64,000 nt of DNA, from NCBI GenBank assembly GCA_013285445.1, contig CP053448.1, forward strand, positions 2,108,001 through 2,172,000, in the 5' to 3' direction. This DNA comes from Pseudomonadota bacterium. GTDB taxonomy: Bacteria > Pseudomonadota > Gammaproteobacteria > Xanthomonadales > Wenzhouxiangellaceae. Made by a program: the position numbers and the translations under genes. The notes under the pieces are model-generated. The model was not told the DNA's origin. It saw only the letters and a list, made by a program, of their open reading frames with translations, and ran no database searches. Shown in pieces: positions 52,188 to 60,121 of this stretch. Numbering within the stretch: position 1 is the first letter of the stretch; every line of letters begins with the position of its first letter.

Positions 52188-53578
52188 GGCTGACTGGCTG
52201 CCGGCTCAAAATCGGCCGTGAAATGGCGCAGGAACCGCGGTTCACGGATGATGCGATAGCCCGGGGCGCGTTCGCGCTCGGCGTAAACCATGCCGAACGC
52301 CTCGATCACATAGTCGACATGGCTCTGGGTATAGACCCGCCGCGGGATGGCCAGGCGCACCAGCTCGCGCGGGGCCGGCACCAGCCGACCGTCATCGTCG
52401 TACTTGCCGAACATCACCGACCCGATCTCGACCGAGCGAATACCGCCGATCTTGTAGAGCTCGCAGACCAGCGACTGACCCGGATACTGGTCGACCGGCA
52501 GGTGTTCATAGAGCCGGCCGGCGTCGACATAAACGGCATGCCCGCCGATCGGCTTGATGACCGGCACACCCATCCGGTCCAGATGATCGCCGAGATACGC
52601 GGTCGAGCGCGTGCGGTAACGCAGATAGTCCTCATTGAAGATCTCGACCAGACCGACGGCCATGGCTTCCATGTCGCGTCCCGACAGTCCGCCATAGGTG
52701 GTATAGCCTTCGGTGATGATCAGCACGCTGGTGCAGTGCTCGGCCAGCTCGCCATCCTTGAGCGCCAGAAACCCGCCCATATTGACCAGGGCATCTTTCT
52801 TGGCGCTCATCACGCAGCCGTCAGCCAGCGAAAACATCTCCTGCGCAATGTCGTGGCAGGCGGTTTGCGCATAGCCGTCCTCGTGCTGCTTGATAAACCA
52901 GGCGTTCTCGGCGATGCGACAGGCGTCAAGCAAGAACAGTACGCCATGACGCCGGCACATATCGCGTACTGCACGCGCATTGGCCATGCTCACCGGCTGG
53001 CCGCCGCCGGAATTGTTGGTCACGGTCAGGATCACCGCCCCGATCGCCCCGGCCCCATGCTCGCCGATCAGCGCCTCCATGCGCTCGACATCAGCGTTGC
53101 CCTTGAACGCGAACCGGCTGTCGGCGCGAGCGGCCTCGGACGTGACGCAGTCGATCGCCTGCGCGCCGCTGTACTCGATATTGGCGCGGGTGGTATCGAA
53201 ATGAGTGTTGCTCAGGAACACCTTGCCGGCGCCGCCCAGGTGACTGTAGAGAATGCGTTCGGCGGCCCGACCCTGGTGCGTGGGCAGAATGTGCGGGTAT
53301 CCGGTCAACTCGCGAATCACCACCTCGAGCCGCTGCCAGCTCACCGAACCGGCATAGGACTCGTCGCCGCGCATCATTCCGGCCCACTGCTCGACGCTCA
53401 TCGCCGATGTGCCGGAATCGGTGAGCAGATCGATAATGACCTGTTCCGAATGCAGCTTGAACGGATTGTAGTGCGCCGCGGCGAGAAAGGCCTCGCGCTC
53501 GGCACGCGTGGTCATGGCAATCGGCTCGACCGACTTGATGCGAAACGGCTCGATGACAGTGCGAAACGAATCGGGCAT
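52184..53578 (-). CDS. tnaA: Tryptophanase
   Basis: A 464-residue PLP-dependent beta-eliminating lyase that would cleave tryptophan to indole, pyruvate and ammonia. 'GDESYAGSVSWQRLE', 'THQGRAAERIL', 'TVTNNSGGGQPVSMAN', 'LLDACRIAENAWFI' and the PLP-lysine motif 'SAKKDALVNMGG' (Lys261) are characteristic. The C-terminal 'GIRSVEIGSVMFG' agrees with tryptophanase; tyrosine phenol-lyase has a different residue set there, so that alternative is less likely. There is no TnaC-like leader visible in the 268-bp upstream region. It is followed without gap by a methyltransferase gene. Confidence 0.9.
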   Translation of the reverse strand: MPDSFRTVIEPFRIKSVEPIAMTTRAEREAFLAAAHYNPFKLHSEQVIIDLLTDSGTSAMSVEQWAGMMRGDESYAGSVSWQRLEVVIRELTGYPHILPTHQGRAAERILYSHLGGAGKVFLSNTHFDTTRANIEYSGAQAIDCVTSEAARADSRFAFKGNADVERMEALIGEHGAGAIGAVILTVTNNSGGGQPVSMANARAVRDMCRRHGVLFLLDACRIAENAWFIKQHEDGYAQTACHDIAQEMFSLADGCVMSAKKDALVNMGGFLALKDGELAEHCTSVLIITEGYTTYGGLSGRDMEAMAVGLVEIFNEDYLRYRTRSTAYLGDHLDRMGVPVIKPIGGHAVYVDAGRLYEHLPVDQYPGQSLVCELYKIGGIRSVEIGSVMFGKYDDDGRLVPAPRELVRLAIPRRVYTQSHVDYVIEAFGMVYAERERAPGYRIIREPRFLRHFTADFEPAASQP

Positions 53579-53776
53579 TTAATGATGTAACCGCAATGAA
53601 ACAACCGGTCATGATAGCCCCTGAACCGTCGCCCGTCACCACCAATTGCCGCCGGCCTGCCCCTTCACAGCGCCTCGAGAGTTCGCTAGAATGAATCACG
53701 GCGCGTGGGGGGGACCCATTTCTTTTCAGAGTTTCCCACCCGGAGAAACAGACATTTCCCCGCCCGCGAAAGACGT

Positions 53777-53797
53777 GAACGCTGTTCATTCTTGAAC
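53777..53797. promoter_or_regulatory. Overlapping inverted repeats upstream of the MarR-type gene
   Basis: GAAC-GCT-GTTC (53777-53787) overlaps GTTCA-TTCT-TGAAC (53784-53797). The arrangement looks like an operator for a dimeric regulator, plausibly the adjacent MarR-type protein or a regulator of the divergent tnaA gene. Confidence 0.35.
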
Positions 53798-53817
53798 GCC
53801 AAAAAACTGATCCTGGG

Positions 53818-53839
53818 CCATTGGGGCCGCACCCAATGG
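53818..53839. promoter_or_regulatory. 8-bp perfect inverted repeat just before the MarR-type gene
   Basis: CCATTGGG and CCCAATGG are separated by 6 nt and end 7 bases before the GTG start. It may be an autoregulatory operator or an RNA hairpin over the ribosome-binding region; no other clear ribosome-binding site is visible. Confidence 0.45.
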
Positions 53840-53846
53840 CGGTAGC

Positions 53847-54206
53847 GTGCCTGAAACCACCCTCGATATCGACACCCGTTTTCGCCTGCTGCAAGCGCTG
53901 GAATCCAACCCGGAGATCAGCCAGCGTGCGCTCGCGCGCGAGCTGGGCCTGAGCCTGGGCAAGACCCACTACTGCCTGCACGCGCTGGTCGCGAAGGGCT
54001 GGGTCAAGGTCAACAACTTTCGCCGCAGCCGGCACAAGCACCGCTACCTCTACCAGCTCACGCCCCAGGGCATCAGCGAAAAGACACGCATCACCCGGCG
54101 CTTTCTGAAGCGCAAGATCCAGGAACACCGCGAACTGACCGCCGAAATCACCCGTCTGCGCCGCCAGCTCGACGACCCCGATGCGCCTGAAGCGCCCGGC
54201 ACCTGA
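53847..54206 (+). CDS. MarR-family EPS-associated transcriptional regulator
   Basis: A 119-residue winged helix-turn-helix protein: 'FRLLQALESNPEISQRALARELGLSLGKTHYCLHALVAKGWVKVNNFRRS' with wing and a basic coiled-coil C-terminus ('KRKIQEHRELTAEITRLRRQL'). This is the small MarR-like regulator commonly found at the head of exopolysaccharide clusters, in keeping with the UDP-sugar genes that follow. The GTG start at 53847 is chosen because the conserved part begins soon after it; a 22-bp perfect hairpin lies just upstream. Confidence 0.85.
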   Translation: MPETTLDIDTRFRLLQALESNPEISQRALARELGLSLGKTHYCLHALVAKGWVKVNNFRRSRHKHRYLYQLTPQGISEKTRITRRFLKRKIQEHRELTAEITRLRRQLDDPDAPEAPGT

Positions 54207-54295
54207 CCCGGCGCGCTCGCCGCATCATGAAAACGAAACCAATCGGCAACATAATGGCGCGCCTGACCCGACGCTGACCCGGACATCTCGCAGAA

Positions 54296-55624
54296 ATGAA
54301 TATCACCATCATCGGCACCGGCTATGTCGGCCTGGTCACCGGCGCCTGCCTGGCGCAAATGGGCAACAACGTGCTGTGCCTGGACATCGACCCGGACAAG
54401 GTGGACACGCTCAACGCCGGCGGCATCCCGATCCACGAGCCCGGCCTGGAACCGCTTGTTCAGGACAACCGCCAGGCCGGCCGACTGGCGTTTACCACCG
54501 ATGTTGCCGAAGCCACCGACCACGGCCAGGTTCAGTTTATCGCCGTCGGCACGCCGCCGCAGGGCGACGGCTCGGCCGACCTCGCAAACGCCATCACCGC
54601 GGCACGCAACATTGCCCGCCACATGCGCGAGCCGAAGATTATCGTCAACAAGTCGACCGTGCCGGTCGGCACTGCCGACCGGGTGCGACGCACTGTCGAG
54701 CAAACACTCAACAAGCGCGGCGAATCGATTGATTTTGCAGTAGTTTCCAACCCGGAATTTCTCAAGGAGGGCGCCGCCGTCGAGGACTTCATGCGCCCCG
54801 ACCGCGTCATCATCGGCAGCGACGACCCCGGGGCCATCGAGACCATGCGCACCCTCTACGCGCCGCTGAGCCGCAACCACGACAAGATCATGATCATGGA
54901 CACCCGCTCGGCCGAGCTGACCAAGTACGCCGCTAACGCGATGCTGGCCACGCGCATCAGCTTCATGAACGAGCTGGCCAACCTGGCCGAGGAACTCGGC
55001 GCCGACATCGAGAACGTGCGCCGCGGCATCGGCTCCGACCCGCGCATCGGCTACCACTTTCTCTACGCCGGCGCCGGTTATGGCGGCAGCTGCTTCCCCA
55101 AAGACGTCAAAGCCCTGATCCACACCGCCCGCAACACCCACAAGGGCGGCCTGCGGATTCTCGAGGCCGTCGAAGCGGTCAACGCGCTGCAAAAGCAGCT
55201 GCTGTTCAACAAGATTGCCCGGCGCTTCGGCGATGACCTCAGCGGCCACCGCTTTGCGCTCTGGGGCCTGGCCTTCAAGCCCAACACCGACGACATGCGC
55301 GAAGCCGCCAGCATTCCGCTGATCAACAGCCTGCTCGACCACGGCGCGGCAGTCAGCGCCTACGATCCGGTCGCCATGGACCAGGCACAGCAGCTCTTCG
55401 GCAATCGCCCGGGGCTGGGCTACGCCGACAGCCCCATGCAGGCCCTGGCCGGGGCCGATGCTCTGGTCATCGTCACCGAGTGGAACGAATTCAGAAGCCC
55501 GGACTTCAGCCGCATCCAGAGTGAACTCAAGCAGCCGGTCATCTTCGACGGCCGCAACCTGTTCGACCCGAAGCAGATGGCCCGCATCGGCATCGAGCAC
55601 CACCCGATCGGCCGGCCCCGCTGA
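54296..55624 (+). CDS. ugd: UDP-glucose 6-dehydrogenase
   Basis: A 442-residue NAD-dependent oxidoreductase that converts UDP-glucose to UDP-glucuronate. It has the N-terminal Rossmann motif '[18 protein letters not shown]', '[13 protein letters not shown]', '[13 protein letters not shown]', '[16 protein letters not shown]' and the catalytic Cys266 in '[10 protein letters not shown]', with '[15 protein letters not shown]' in the C-terminal domain. Length and motifs are complete. It is followed 30 bp downstream by the UDP-glucuronate epimerase gene, so the two form a UDP-galacturonate route for polysaccharide synthesis. Confidence 0.96.
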   Translation: MNITIIGTGYVGLVTGACLAQMGNNVLCLDIDPDKVDTLNAGGIPIHEPGLEPLVQDNRQAGRLAFTTDVAEATDHGQVQFIAVGTPPQGDGSADLANAITAARNIARHMREPKIIVNKSTVPVGTADRVRRTVEQTLNKRGESIDFAVVSNPEFLKEGAAVEDFMRPDRVIIGSDDPGAIETMRTLYAPLSRNHDKIMIMDTRSAELTKYAANAMLATRISFMNELANLAEELGADIENVRRGIGSDPRIGYHFLYAGAGYGGSCFPKDVKALIHTARNTHKGGLRILEAVEAVNALQKQLLFNKIARRFGDDLSGHRFALWGLAFKPNTDDMREAASIPLINSLLDHGAAVSAYDPVAMDQAQQLFGNRPGLGYADSPMQALAGADALVIVTEWNEFRSPDFSRIQSELKQPVIFDGRNLFDPKQMARIGIEHHPIGRPR

Positions 55625-55654
55625 CTGGCTGACGAATCGAACCGGCTCCAACCC

Positions 55655-56701
55655 ATGCCCGCCAGCACAGACATCGACAACGACTCCCGGCCCGTGCTGC
55701 TCACCGGCAGCGCCGGCTTCATCGGCTCGCACGTGGCCCGCAGACTGCTGGCCGACGGCCACGCGGTCGTCGGGCTCGACAACCTCAATCCCTACTACGA
55801 CCCCAGGCTCAAGCAGGACCGGCTGGCGCTGTTTTCCGACCACCCGAACTACCGGCATATCAGTGGCGATCTGGCCGACCGCCCATTGGTCGAAAGCGTC
55901 TTTGACCGACATCGGCCCGGCCGCGTGATCCACCTCGCCGCCCAGGCCGGCGTGCGCTACGCCGCCGAGAACCCGCACGTCTACGCGCACAGCAACGTCA
56001 CCGGCACGCTGCATATCCTGGAAGGCTGCCGGCACCATCCGGTCGAGCACCTGGTGTTTGCCAGTACCAGCAGCATCTACGGCGCCAACACCGCCATGCC
56101 GTTTGCCGAAAACCAGCCGACCGAACACCCGCTGACCCTCTATGCGGCCACCAAGAAGGCCAACGAGATGATGGCGCACGCCTACGCCCATCTCTACGAC
56201 ATTCCCAGCACCGGCCTGCGTTTCTTTACCGTCTACGGCCCCTGGGGCCGACCCGACATGGCGCTGTTCCTGTTCACCAAGGCCATCCTGGCCGGCGAAC
56301 CGATCCAGGTCTTCAACCACGGCCACCACCGCCGCAGTTTCACCTACATCGACGATATCGTCGAAGGCATCGTCCGAATCCTCGACAAACCACCAGCACC
56401 GGATGAAAGCACCCCGGAACCCGTCGTTCCAAGTCCCGGAACCAGCAGGGTCGCCCCCTACCGCATCTACAACATCGGCAACGAAAACAGCGTCGAGTTG
56501 ATGCGCTACATCGAGGTGCTCGAGCAAGAACTGGGCAAGAAGGCCGAAATGGAGATGCTGCCCCTGCAGCCGGGCGACGTCCCCGACACCGAATCCGACG
56601 TCACCCACCTGGCCCGGGCCACCGGCTACACGCCGCAGATCAGCGTCGAACAGGGTGTGGCCGAGTTCGTCCGCTGGTATCGGGATTATTATCAAGATTA
56701 G
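55655..56701 (+). CDS. UDP-glucuronate 4-epimerase family protein
   Basis: A 348-residue extended short-chain dehydrogenase. NAD-binding motif 'LLTGSAGFIGSHVARRLL', 'LDNLNPYYDPRLKQDRL', 'HLAAQAGVRYAAENPHVYAHSN', active-site Ser-Ser region 'FASTSSIYG' and the YxxxK pair Y163/K167 in 'LYAATKKANE', then 'FFTVYGPWGRPDMALFLFTKAIL'. These are hallmarks of UDP-glucuronate 4-epimerases, giving UDP-galacturonate. The gene sits next to ugd, whose product is its substrate. A short low-complexity Pro-rich insert ('KPPAPDESTPEPVVPSPG') precedes the C-terminal domain. Array R5 starts right after the stop. Confidence 0.92.
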   Translation: MPASTDIDNDSRPVLLTGSAGFIGSHVARRLLADGHAVVGLDNLNPYYDPRLKQDRLALFSDHPNYRHISGDLADRPLVESVFDRHRPGRVIHLAAQAGVRYAAENPHVYAHSNVTGTLHILEGCRHHPVEHLVFASTSSIYGANTAMPFAENQPTEHPLTLYAATKKANEMMAHAYAHLYDIPSTGLRFFTVYGPWGRPDMALFLFTKAILAGEPIQVFNHGHHRRSFTYIDDIVEGIVRILDKPPAPDESTPEPVVPSPGTSRVAPYRIYNIGNENSVELMRYIEVLEQELGKKAEMEMLPLQPGDVPDTESDVTHLARATGYTPQISVEQGVAEFVRWYRDYYQD

Positions 56702-57203
56702 CCTCGTCCGTCGGGGACGCGGCCCCGACCTACAGGCGGGCACGGCATTGTGGGCGTAGGTCGCGGTCGCATCCGCGACAGGTTCGAAGTCCGTCGGGGA
56801 CGCGGCCCCGACCTACAGGCGGGCACGGCATTGTGGGCATAGGTCGCGGTCGCATCCGCGACGGGTTCGTAGTCCGTCGGGGACGCGGCCCCGACCTACA
56901 GGCGGGCACGGCATTGTGGGCATAGGTCGCGGTCGCATCCGCGACAGGTTCGAAGTAAGTCCGTCGGGGACGCGGCCCCGACCTACAGGCGGGCGCGGCA
57001 TTGTGGGCGTAGGTCGCGGTCGCATCCGCGACAGGTTCGAAGTAAGTCCGTCGGGGACGCGGCCCCGACCTACAGGCGGGCGCGGCATTGTGGGCGTAGG
57101 TCGCGGTCGCATCCGCGACAGGTTCGAAGTCCGTCGGGGACGCGGCCCCGACCTACAGGCGGGCACGGCATTGTGGGCGTAGGTCGCGGTCGCATCCGCG
57201 ACG
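56702..57203. repeat. REP array R5: six short (83/87-bp) units
   Basis: Type A hairpins start at 56756, 56839 and 56922 (the last two with ATAG), 57009, 57096 and 57179. The first spacer is reduced to 'AGGTTCGAAGTCC' (with an extra AAGT in the 87-bp units) and the second is 'AGGCGGGCRCGGCATTG'. Type B hairpins with CTAC alternate. The array separates the epimerase gene from a toxin-antitoxin cassette. Confidence 0.92.
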
Positions 57204-57222
57204 GATTGGCTACCTCAACCTG

Positions 57223-57265
57223 TTGATCCTTCGAGACGGTTAAACTAAACTCATCAAACTAAACC
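57223..57265 (+). promoter_or_regulatory. Putative phd-PIN promoter with direct repeats
   Basis: TTGATC (57223-57228) and TAAACT (57246-57251) are 17 nt apart. AAACTAAAC occurs twice (57242-57250 and 57257-57265), overlapping the -10 region, as expected for autoregulation by a Phd-type antitoxin. Confidence 0.45.
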
Positions 57266-57285
57266 GGATTGACCGGGATCGCGAC

Positions 57286-57525
57286 ATGGAAACCATCAAC
57301 ATTCACGAAGCCAAAACGCACCTCTCCCGCCTGGTCGAGAAGGCGGCCAGGGGAGAAAGCTTCGTCATCGCCAAGGCCGGCAAGCCGATGGTTCGGGTCA
57401 CCGCACTCGACACCCCCGTGGGCGCGGAATGCCAGCGCATCGGTTTTCTCAAGGGCCGCATCACCGTTCCCGACGATTTCGATGAAATGGGGCGCGAGCA
57501 GATCACCGCAATGTTCGAGCAGTGA
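57286..57525 (+). CDS. Phd/YefM-family antitoxin
   Basis: A 79-residue antitoxin. 'METINIHEAKTHLSRLVEKAARGESFVIAKAGKPMVRVTAL' is the Phd/YefM DNA-binding fold with its characteristic 'AKTHLS' helix and 'G(K)PMVRV' strand; the C-terminal part (~55-79) should wrap the toxin. Stop overlaps the toxin start (GTGA). The operon is inserted between exopolysaccharide genes and bracketed by REP arrays R5 and R6. Confidence 0.9.
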   Translation: METINIHEAKTHLSRLVEKAARGESFVIAKAGKPMVRVTALDTPVGAECQRIGFLKGRITVPDDFDEMGREQITAMFEQ

Positions 57526-57911
57526 ATCACGTTCTGCTCGATACCCAGCTGCTGCTGTGGGCGGCCGCCGGCGACAAACGCCTGCCCGGCGCCGTCACAG
57601 AGCGTTTGAACGATGAGCACACCCGGCCGCTGTTTTCCGCGGCGTCGATCTGGGAGGTCGTGATCAAGGCTGGCCTGGGCCGCAAGGACTTTCGGGTTGA
57701 CCCCTCGATGCTCCGCCGGGGCCTGATCGACAATGGCTACCAGGAACTGCCGATCACCAGCGCCCACACCCTGGCCGTCGGCAGACTGCCTGATCATCAC
57801 CGCGACCCGTTCGACCGCATCCTGGCCGCGCAAGCCAACGCAGAAGGCATAGAACTCATCACCTCCGACGAAACCCTGGCCACCTACCCCGGCCCGATCA
57901 CCCTGGCGTAA
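57522..57911 (+). CDS. vapC: PIN-domain ribonuclease toxin (VapC-like)
   Basis: A 129-residue PIN-domain protein with acidic residues in the expected places: Asp in 'HVLLDTQLLLWAA', Glu in 'SAASIWEVVIKAGLG', Asp in 'HHRDPFDRILAAQA' and the final 'LITSDETLATY'. This subgroup commonly pairs with Phd-type antitoxins. VapC toxins cleave RNA, often tRNA or rRNA. The start is a GTG overlapping the antitoxin stop. The stop codon TAA runs straight into a REP repeat (GTAAGTCC...). Confidence 0.9.
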   Translation: MNHVLLDTQLLLWAAAGDKRLPGAVTERLNDEHTRPLFSAASIWEVVIKAGLGRKDFRVDPSMLRRGLIDNGYQELPITSAHTLAVGRLPDHHRDPFDRILAAQANAEGIELITSDETLATYPGPITLA

Positions 57912-58022
57912 GTCCGTCGGGGACGCGGCCCCGACCTACAGGCGGGCGCGGCATTGTGGGCGTAGGTCGCGGTCGCATCCGCGACAGGTTCGAAGTCCAT
58001 CGGGGACGCGGCCCCGACCTAC
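57908..58022. repeat. REP array R6 before the TviB-type gene
   Basis: One type B hairpin plus CTAC, one GTAG plus type A hairpin (57962) and a second type B hairpin ending in CTAC (58019-58022). Spacers are the same as in R5, so R5 and R6 look like one array split by the Phd-PIN cassette. The last CTAC is 11 bases before the next start codon. Confidence 0.9.
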
Positions 58023-58033
58023 CCTTTTGATCT

Positions 58034-59740
58034 ATGGCAAACCATTTCGACACACTCCAATCCGACCTGACTGCCGGCACGGCGAAAATCGCCGTCATCG
58101 GCCTTGGGTACGTGGGATTGCCGCTGGCGGTCGAATTTGCGCGCAAATACCAGGTTATCGGATTTGACATCAAGCCGGCCCGCGTCGAAGAGCTGCGCCG
58201 GGGCCGCGATGTCACGCGCGAGGTCGGATCCGCGGATTTGCAGGCCGTCAGCGATCACCTGACACTGACCAGCGACCCGGCCGACCTCGAGGCGGCCAGC
58301 GTCTACATCGTCACGGTACCCACGCCCATCGATGAATACCGCCGGCCCGACCTGCGCCCGCTGCTGGCGGCGAGCAAGACCGTCGGCAAGGCCCTGAAAT
58401 CCGGTGACGTGGTCATCTACGAGTCGACCGTCTACCCCGGCTGCACCGAGGAGGATTGCGTTCCCGTGCTCGAGGCCGAATCCGGGATGGTGGCGGCATT
58501 CGAGGTCGACCGTCGGGGACGCGGCCCCGACCTACGCACGGGTGGCGCGAACCTCAACGCAAGAACCCCGCATGCGGCATCCGCAGCAGCCCCGGATTCA
58601 GACCCCGTAGGTCGGGGTCGCATCCCCGACACAGCAGCCCCGGATTCAGACCCCGTAGGTCGGGGTCGCATCCCCGACACAGCAGCCCCGGATTCAGACC
58701 CCGTAGGTCGGGGTCGCATCCCCGACACAGCAGCCCCGGATACAGACCCCGTAGGTCGGGGTCACATCCCCGACGCAGCAGCCCCGGATTCAGACCCCGT
58801 AGGTCGGGGTCGCATCCCCGACACAGCAGCCCCGGATTCAGACCCCGCAGGTCGGGGTCACATCCCCGACGCACAAGCCGGCGAGCCGAGCCCGGAAACC
58901 GCAAATCGTTTCTACGCCGGCTACTCCCCCGAACGCATCAACCCCGGCGACAAAGCCCACGGCGTGACCACCATCGTCAAGGTAACCTCCGGCTCCACGC
59001 CCGAAGCCGCCGACTTCGTCGACGCCCTCTACGCCTCGATCGTCACGGCGGGCACCTTCAAAGCGAAGAACATCCGCACCGCCGAAGCCGCCAAGGTCAT
59101 CGAAAACACCCAGCGCGATGTCAACATCGCTCTGGTCAACGAACTGGCCATGCTGTTCAAGAAGATGGGCCTGGACACCACCTCGGTGCTCGAAGCCGCC
59201 GCCACCAAGTGGAACTTCCTGCCGTTCAAACCCGGCCTGGTCGGCGGCCACTGCATCGGCGTCGACCCCTACTACCTGACGCACAAGGCCCAGCAGATCG
59301 GCTTCCACCCGCAGATGATCCTGGCCGGCCGCCGCACCAACGACGGCATGGGCCACTTCACCGCCGGCGAACTGATCAAGCTGATGGCCAAAAAGAGCTG
59401 CTACCACGCCGGCGCCCGCGTGCTGGTCCTGGGCCTGACCTTCAAGGAAAACTGCCCGGACCTGCGCAACACCCGTGTCGTCGACGTCATCGAAGCCCTG
59501 AAAGGCTACAACCTGGCCGTCGACGTCCACGACCCCTGGGCCAACCCGCAGGAAGCACGCGAAGAGTACGGCCTCGAGCTCACCACCGAGCCCGAAGCAC
59601 AAACCTACGACGCCGCCATCCTCTGCGTCGCCCACAAGGAATTCCAAGCCGGCACCATCCGCCCCTGGCTCAAGGACAAACACGTCCTCTACGACCTCAA
59701 AAGCACCCTGCCCCCAGGAGAGGCAGACGCCCGACTGTGA
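58034..59740 (+). CDS. TviB/WbpO-type nucleotide-sugar dehydrogenase with in-frame REP insertion
   Basis: A 568-residue UDP-N-acetylhexosamine 6-dehydrogenase-like protein; relatives are about 425-435 residues. Normal parts: 'IAVIGLGYVGLPLAVEFAR', 'VPTPIDEYRRPDLRPL', 'ESTVYPGCTEEDCVPVLEAESG', then 'FYAGYSPERINPGDKAHG', the catalytic Cys407 in 'LVGGHCIGVDPYYLTHKAQQIG' and 'LGLTFKENCPDLRNTRV'. Between residues ~155 and ~290 lies a foreign stretch made of REP DNA translated in frame: one type B hairpin, then six 16-residue repeats of the pattern TAAPDSDPVGRGRIPD. The frame stays open throughout, so a full-length product is possible, with the insert in a surface loop of the NAD-binding domain. 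Activity is uncertain. Expected role: oxidised amino-sugar precursor for surface polysaccharide. Confidence 0.9.
   Translation: MANHFDTLQSDLTAGTAKIAVIGLGYVGLPLAVEFARKYQVIGFDIKPARVEELRRGRDVTREVGSADLQAVSDHLTLTSDPADLEAASVYIVTVPTPIDEYRRPDLRPLLAASKTVGKALKSGDVVIYESTVYPGCTEEDCVPVLEAESGMVAAFEVDRRGRGPDLRTGGANLNARTPHAASAAAPDSDPVGRGRIPDTAAPDSDPVGRGRIPDTAAPDSDPVGRGRIPDTAAPDTDPVGRGHIPDAAAPDSDPVGRGRIPDTAAPDSDPAGRGHIPDAQAGEPSPETANRFYAGYSPERINPGDKAHGVTTIVKVTSGSTPEAADFVDALYASIVTAGTFKAKNIRTAEAAKVIENTQRDVNIALVNELAMLFKKMGLDTTSVLEAAATKWNFLPFKPGLVGGHCIGVDPYYLTHKAQQIGFHPQMILAGRRTNDGMGHFTAGELIKLMAKKSCYHAGARVLVLGLTFKENCPDLRNTRVVDVIEALKGYNLAVDVHDPWANPQEAREEYGLELTTEPEAQTYDAAILCVAHKEFQAGTIRPWLKDKHVLYDLKSTLPPGEADARL
58512..58535. 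repeat. Type B REP hairpin inside the dehydrogenase gene
   Basis: Arms GTCGGGG and CCCCGAC with loop ACGCGG, followed by CTAC, identical to the type B hairpins of the intergenic arrays. It is translated as part of the insert ('RRGRGPDLR'). Confidence 0.9.
58583..58870 (+). repeat. Six tandem 48-bp REP repeats in frame within the dehydrogenase gene
   Basis: GTAG (GCAG in the last copy) plus a hairpin with arms GTCGGGG and CCCCGAC and loop TCGCAT or TCACAT begins at 58607, 58655, 58703, 58751, 58799 and 58847, exactly 48 bp apart. Because 48 is a multiple of three each copy encodes the same 16 residues. The hairpin is a hybrid: arms of type B, loop of type A. Confidence 0.95.
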
Positions 59741-59764
59741 CCGCGGCCTGGAAGCCGCTCCCAC
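59741..59764. repeat. Solitary REP-like palindrome of a second family
   Basis: Read on the minus strand it is GTGGGAGCGGCTTCCAGGCC followed by GCGG, with complementary arms GCGGC and GCCGC. It resembles the common 'TAGGAGCGGC' REP of pseudomonads and xanthomonads and follows the dehydrogenase stop directly. Confidence 0.5.
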
Positions 59765-59825
59765 GAGATCATGCGGCACGGCTCAATGCAGAACCGATCG
59801 TAGAAACCTGGTAGAAGGCTGTCAC

Positions 59826-59855
59826 TTGACAACCTTTGCTCAGCGGGCACATAAT
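59826..59855 (+). promoter_or_regulatory. Strong sigma-70 promoter, apparently giving a leaderless mRNA
   Basis: TTGACA (59826-59831), 18-nt spacer, CATAAT (59850-59855). The predicted transcription start coincides with the TTG start codon at 59861. Confidence 0.6.
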
Positions 59856-59860
59856 CTGAA

Positions 59861-60121
59861 TTGGCAAGAAAGCGTCATCCAAACAAGACCATCGAGACAG
59901 CGGTTCAGGCCGCTGAAGCCGCGGGTTGGCGAATCGAAATGACGCCAGGCGGCCACTGCTGGGCGAGGATGTACTGCCCCTGGAACGACCCGGAATGTCG
60001 ATGCGGGGAGTTCTGCATCGCCAGCATCTGGTCCACGCCACGAAACCCGGAGAACCATGCACGGCAGATCATCCGAGTCGTCGAGCGATGCAGTCGAAAC
60101 ACGCCGGAGACCGACAAATGA
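59861..60121 (+). CDS. Small HicA-like protein (86 aa)
   Basis: An 86-residue protein 'MARKRHPNKTIETAVQAAEA...' with a 'GGHCWARMYCP' core, a Cys cluster 'DPECRCGEFC' and 'SIWSTPRNPENHARQIIRVVERC'. I recognise the pattern as a widespread uncharacterised family of ~80 residues; the Gly-Gly-His after a helix and the following strand recall the HicA toxin fold, but this is inference. The TTG start gives the family N-terminus and no ATG lies further upstream in frame. The next gene starts at its stop (ATGA), so the pair forms a two-gene operon of toxin-antitoxin size within a toxin-antitoxin island. Confidence 0.7.
   Translation: MARKRHPNKTIETAVQAAEAAGWRIEMTPGGHCWARMYCPWNDPECRCGEFCIASIWSTPRNPENHARQIIRVVERCSRNTPETDK

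Noticed and set aside
58456..59814. A 452-codon alternative plus-strand frame overlapping the dehydrogenase
   Set aside because: The product is Arg/His-rich repeat and shadow sequence; the annotated frame carries the conserved enzyme motifs on both sides of the insert.
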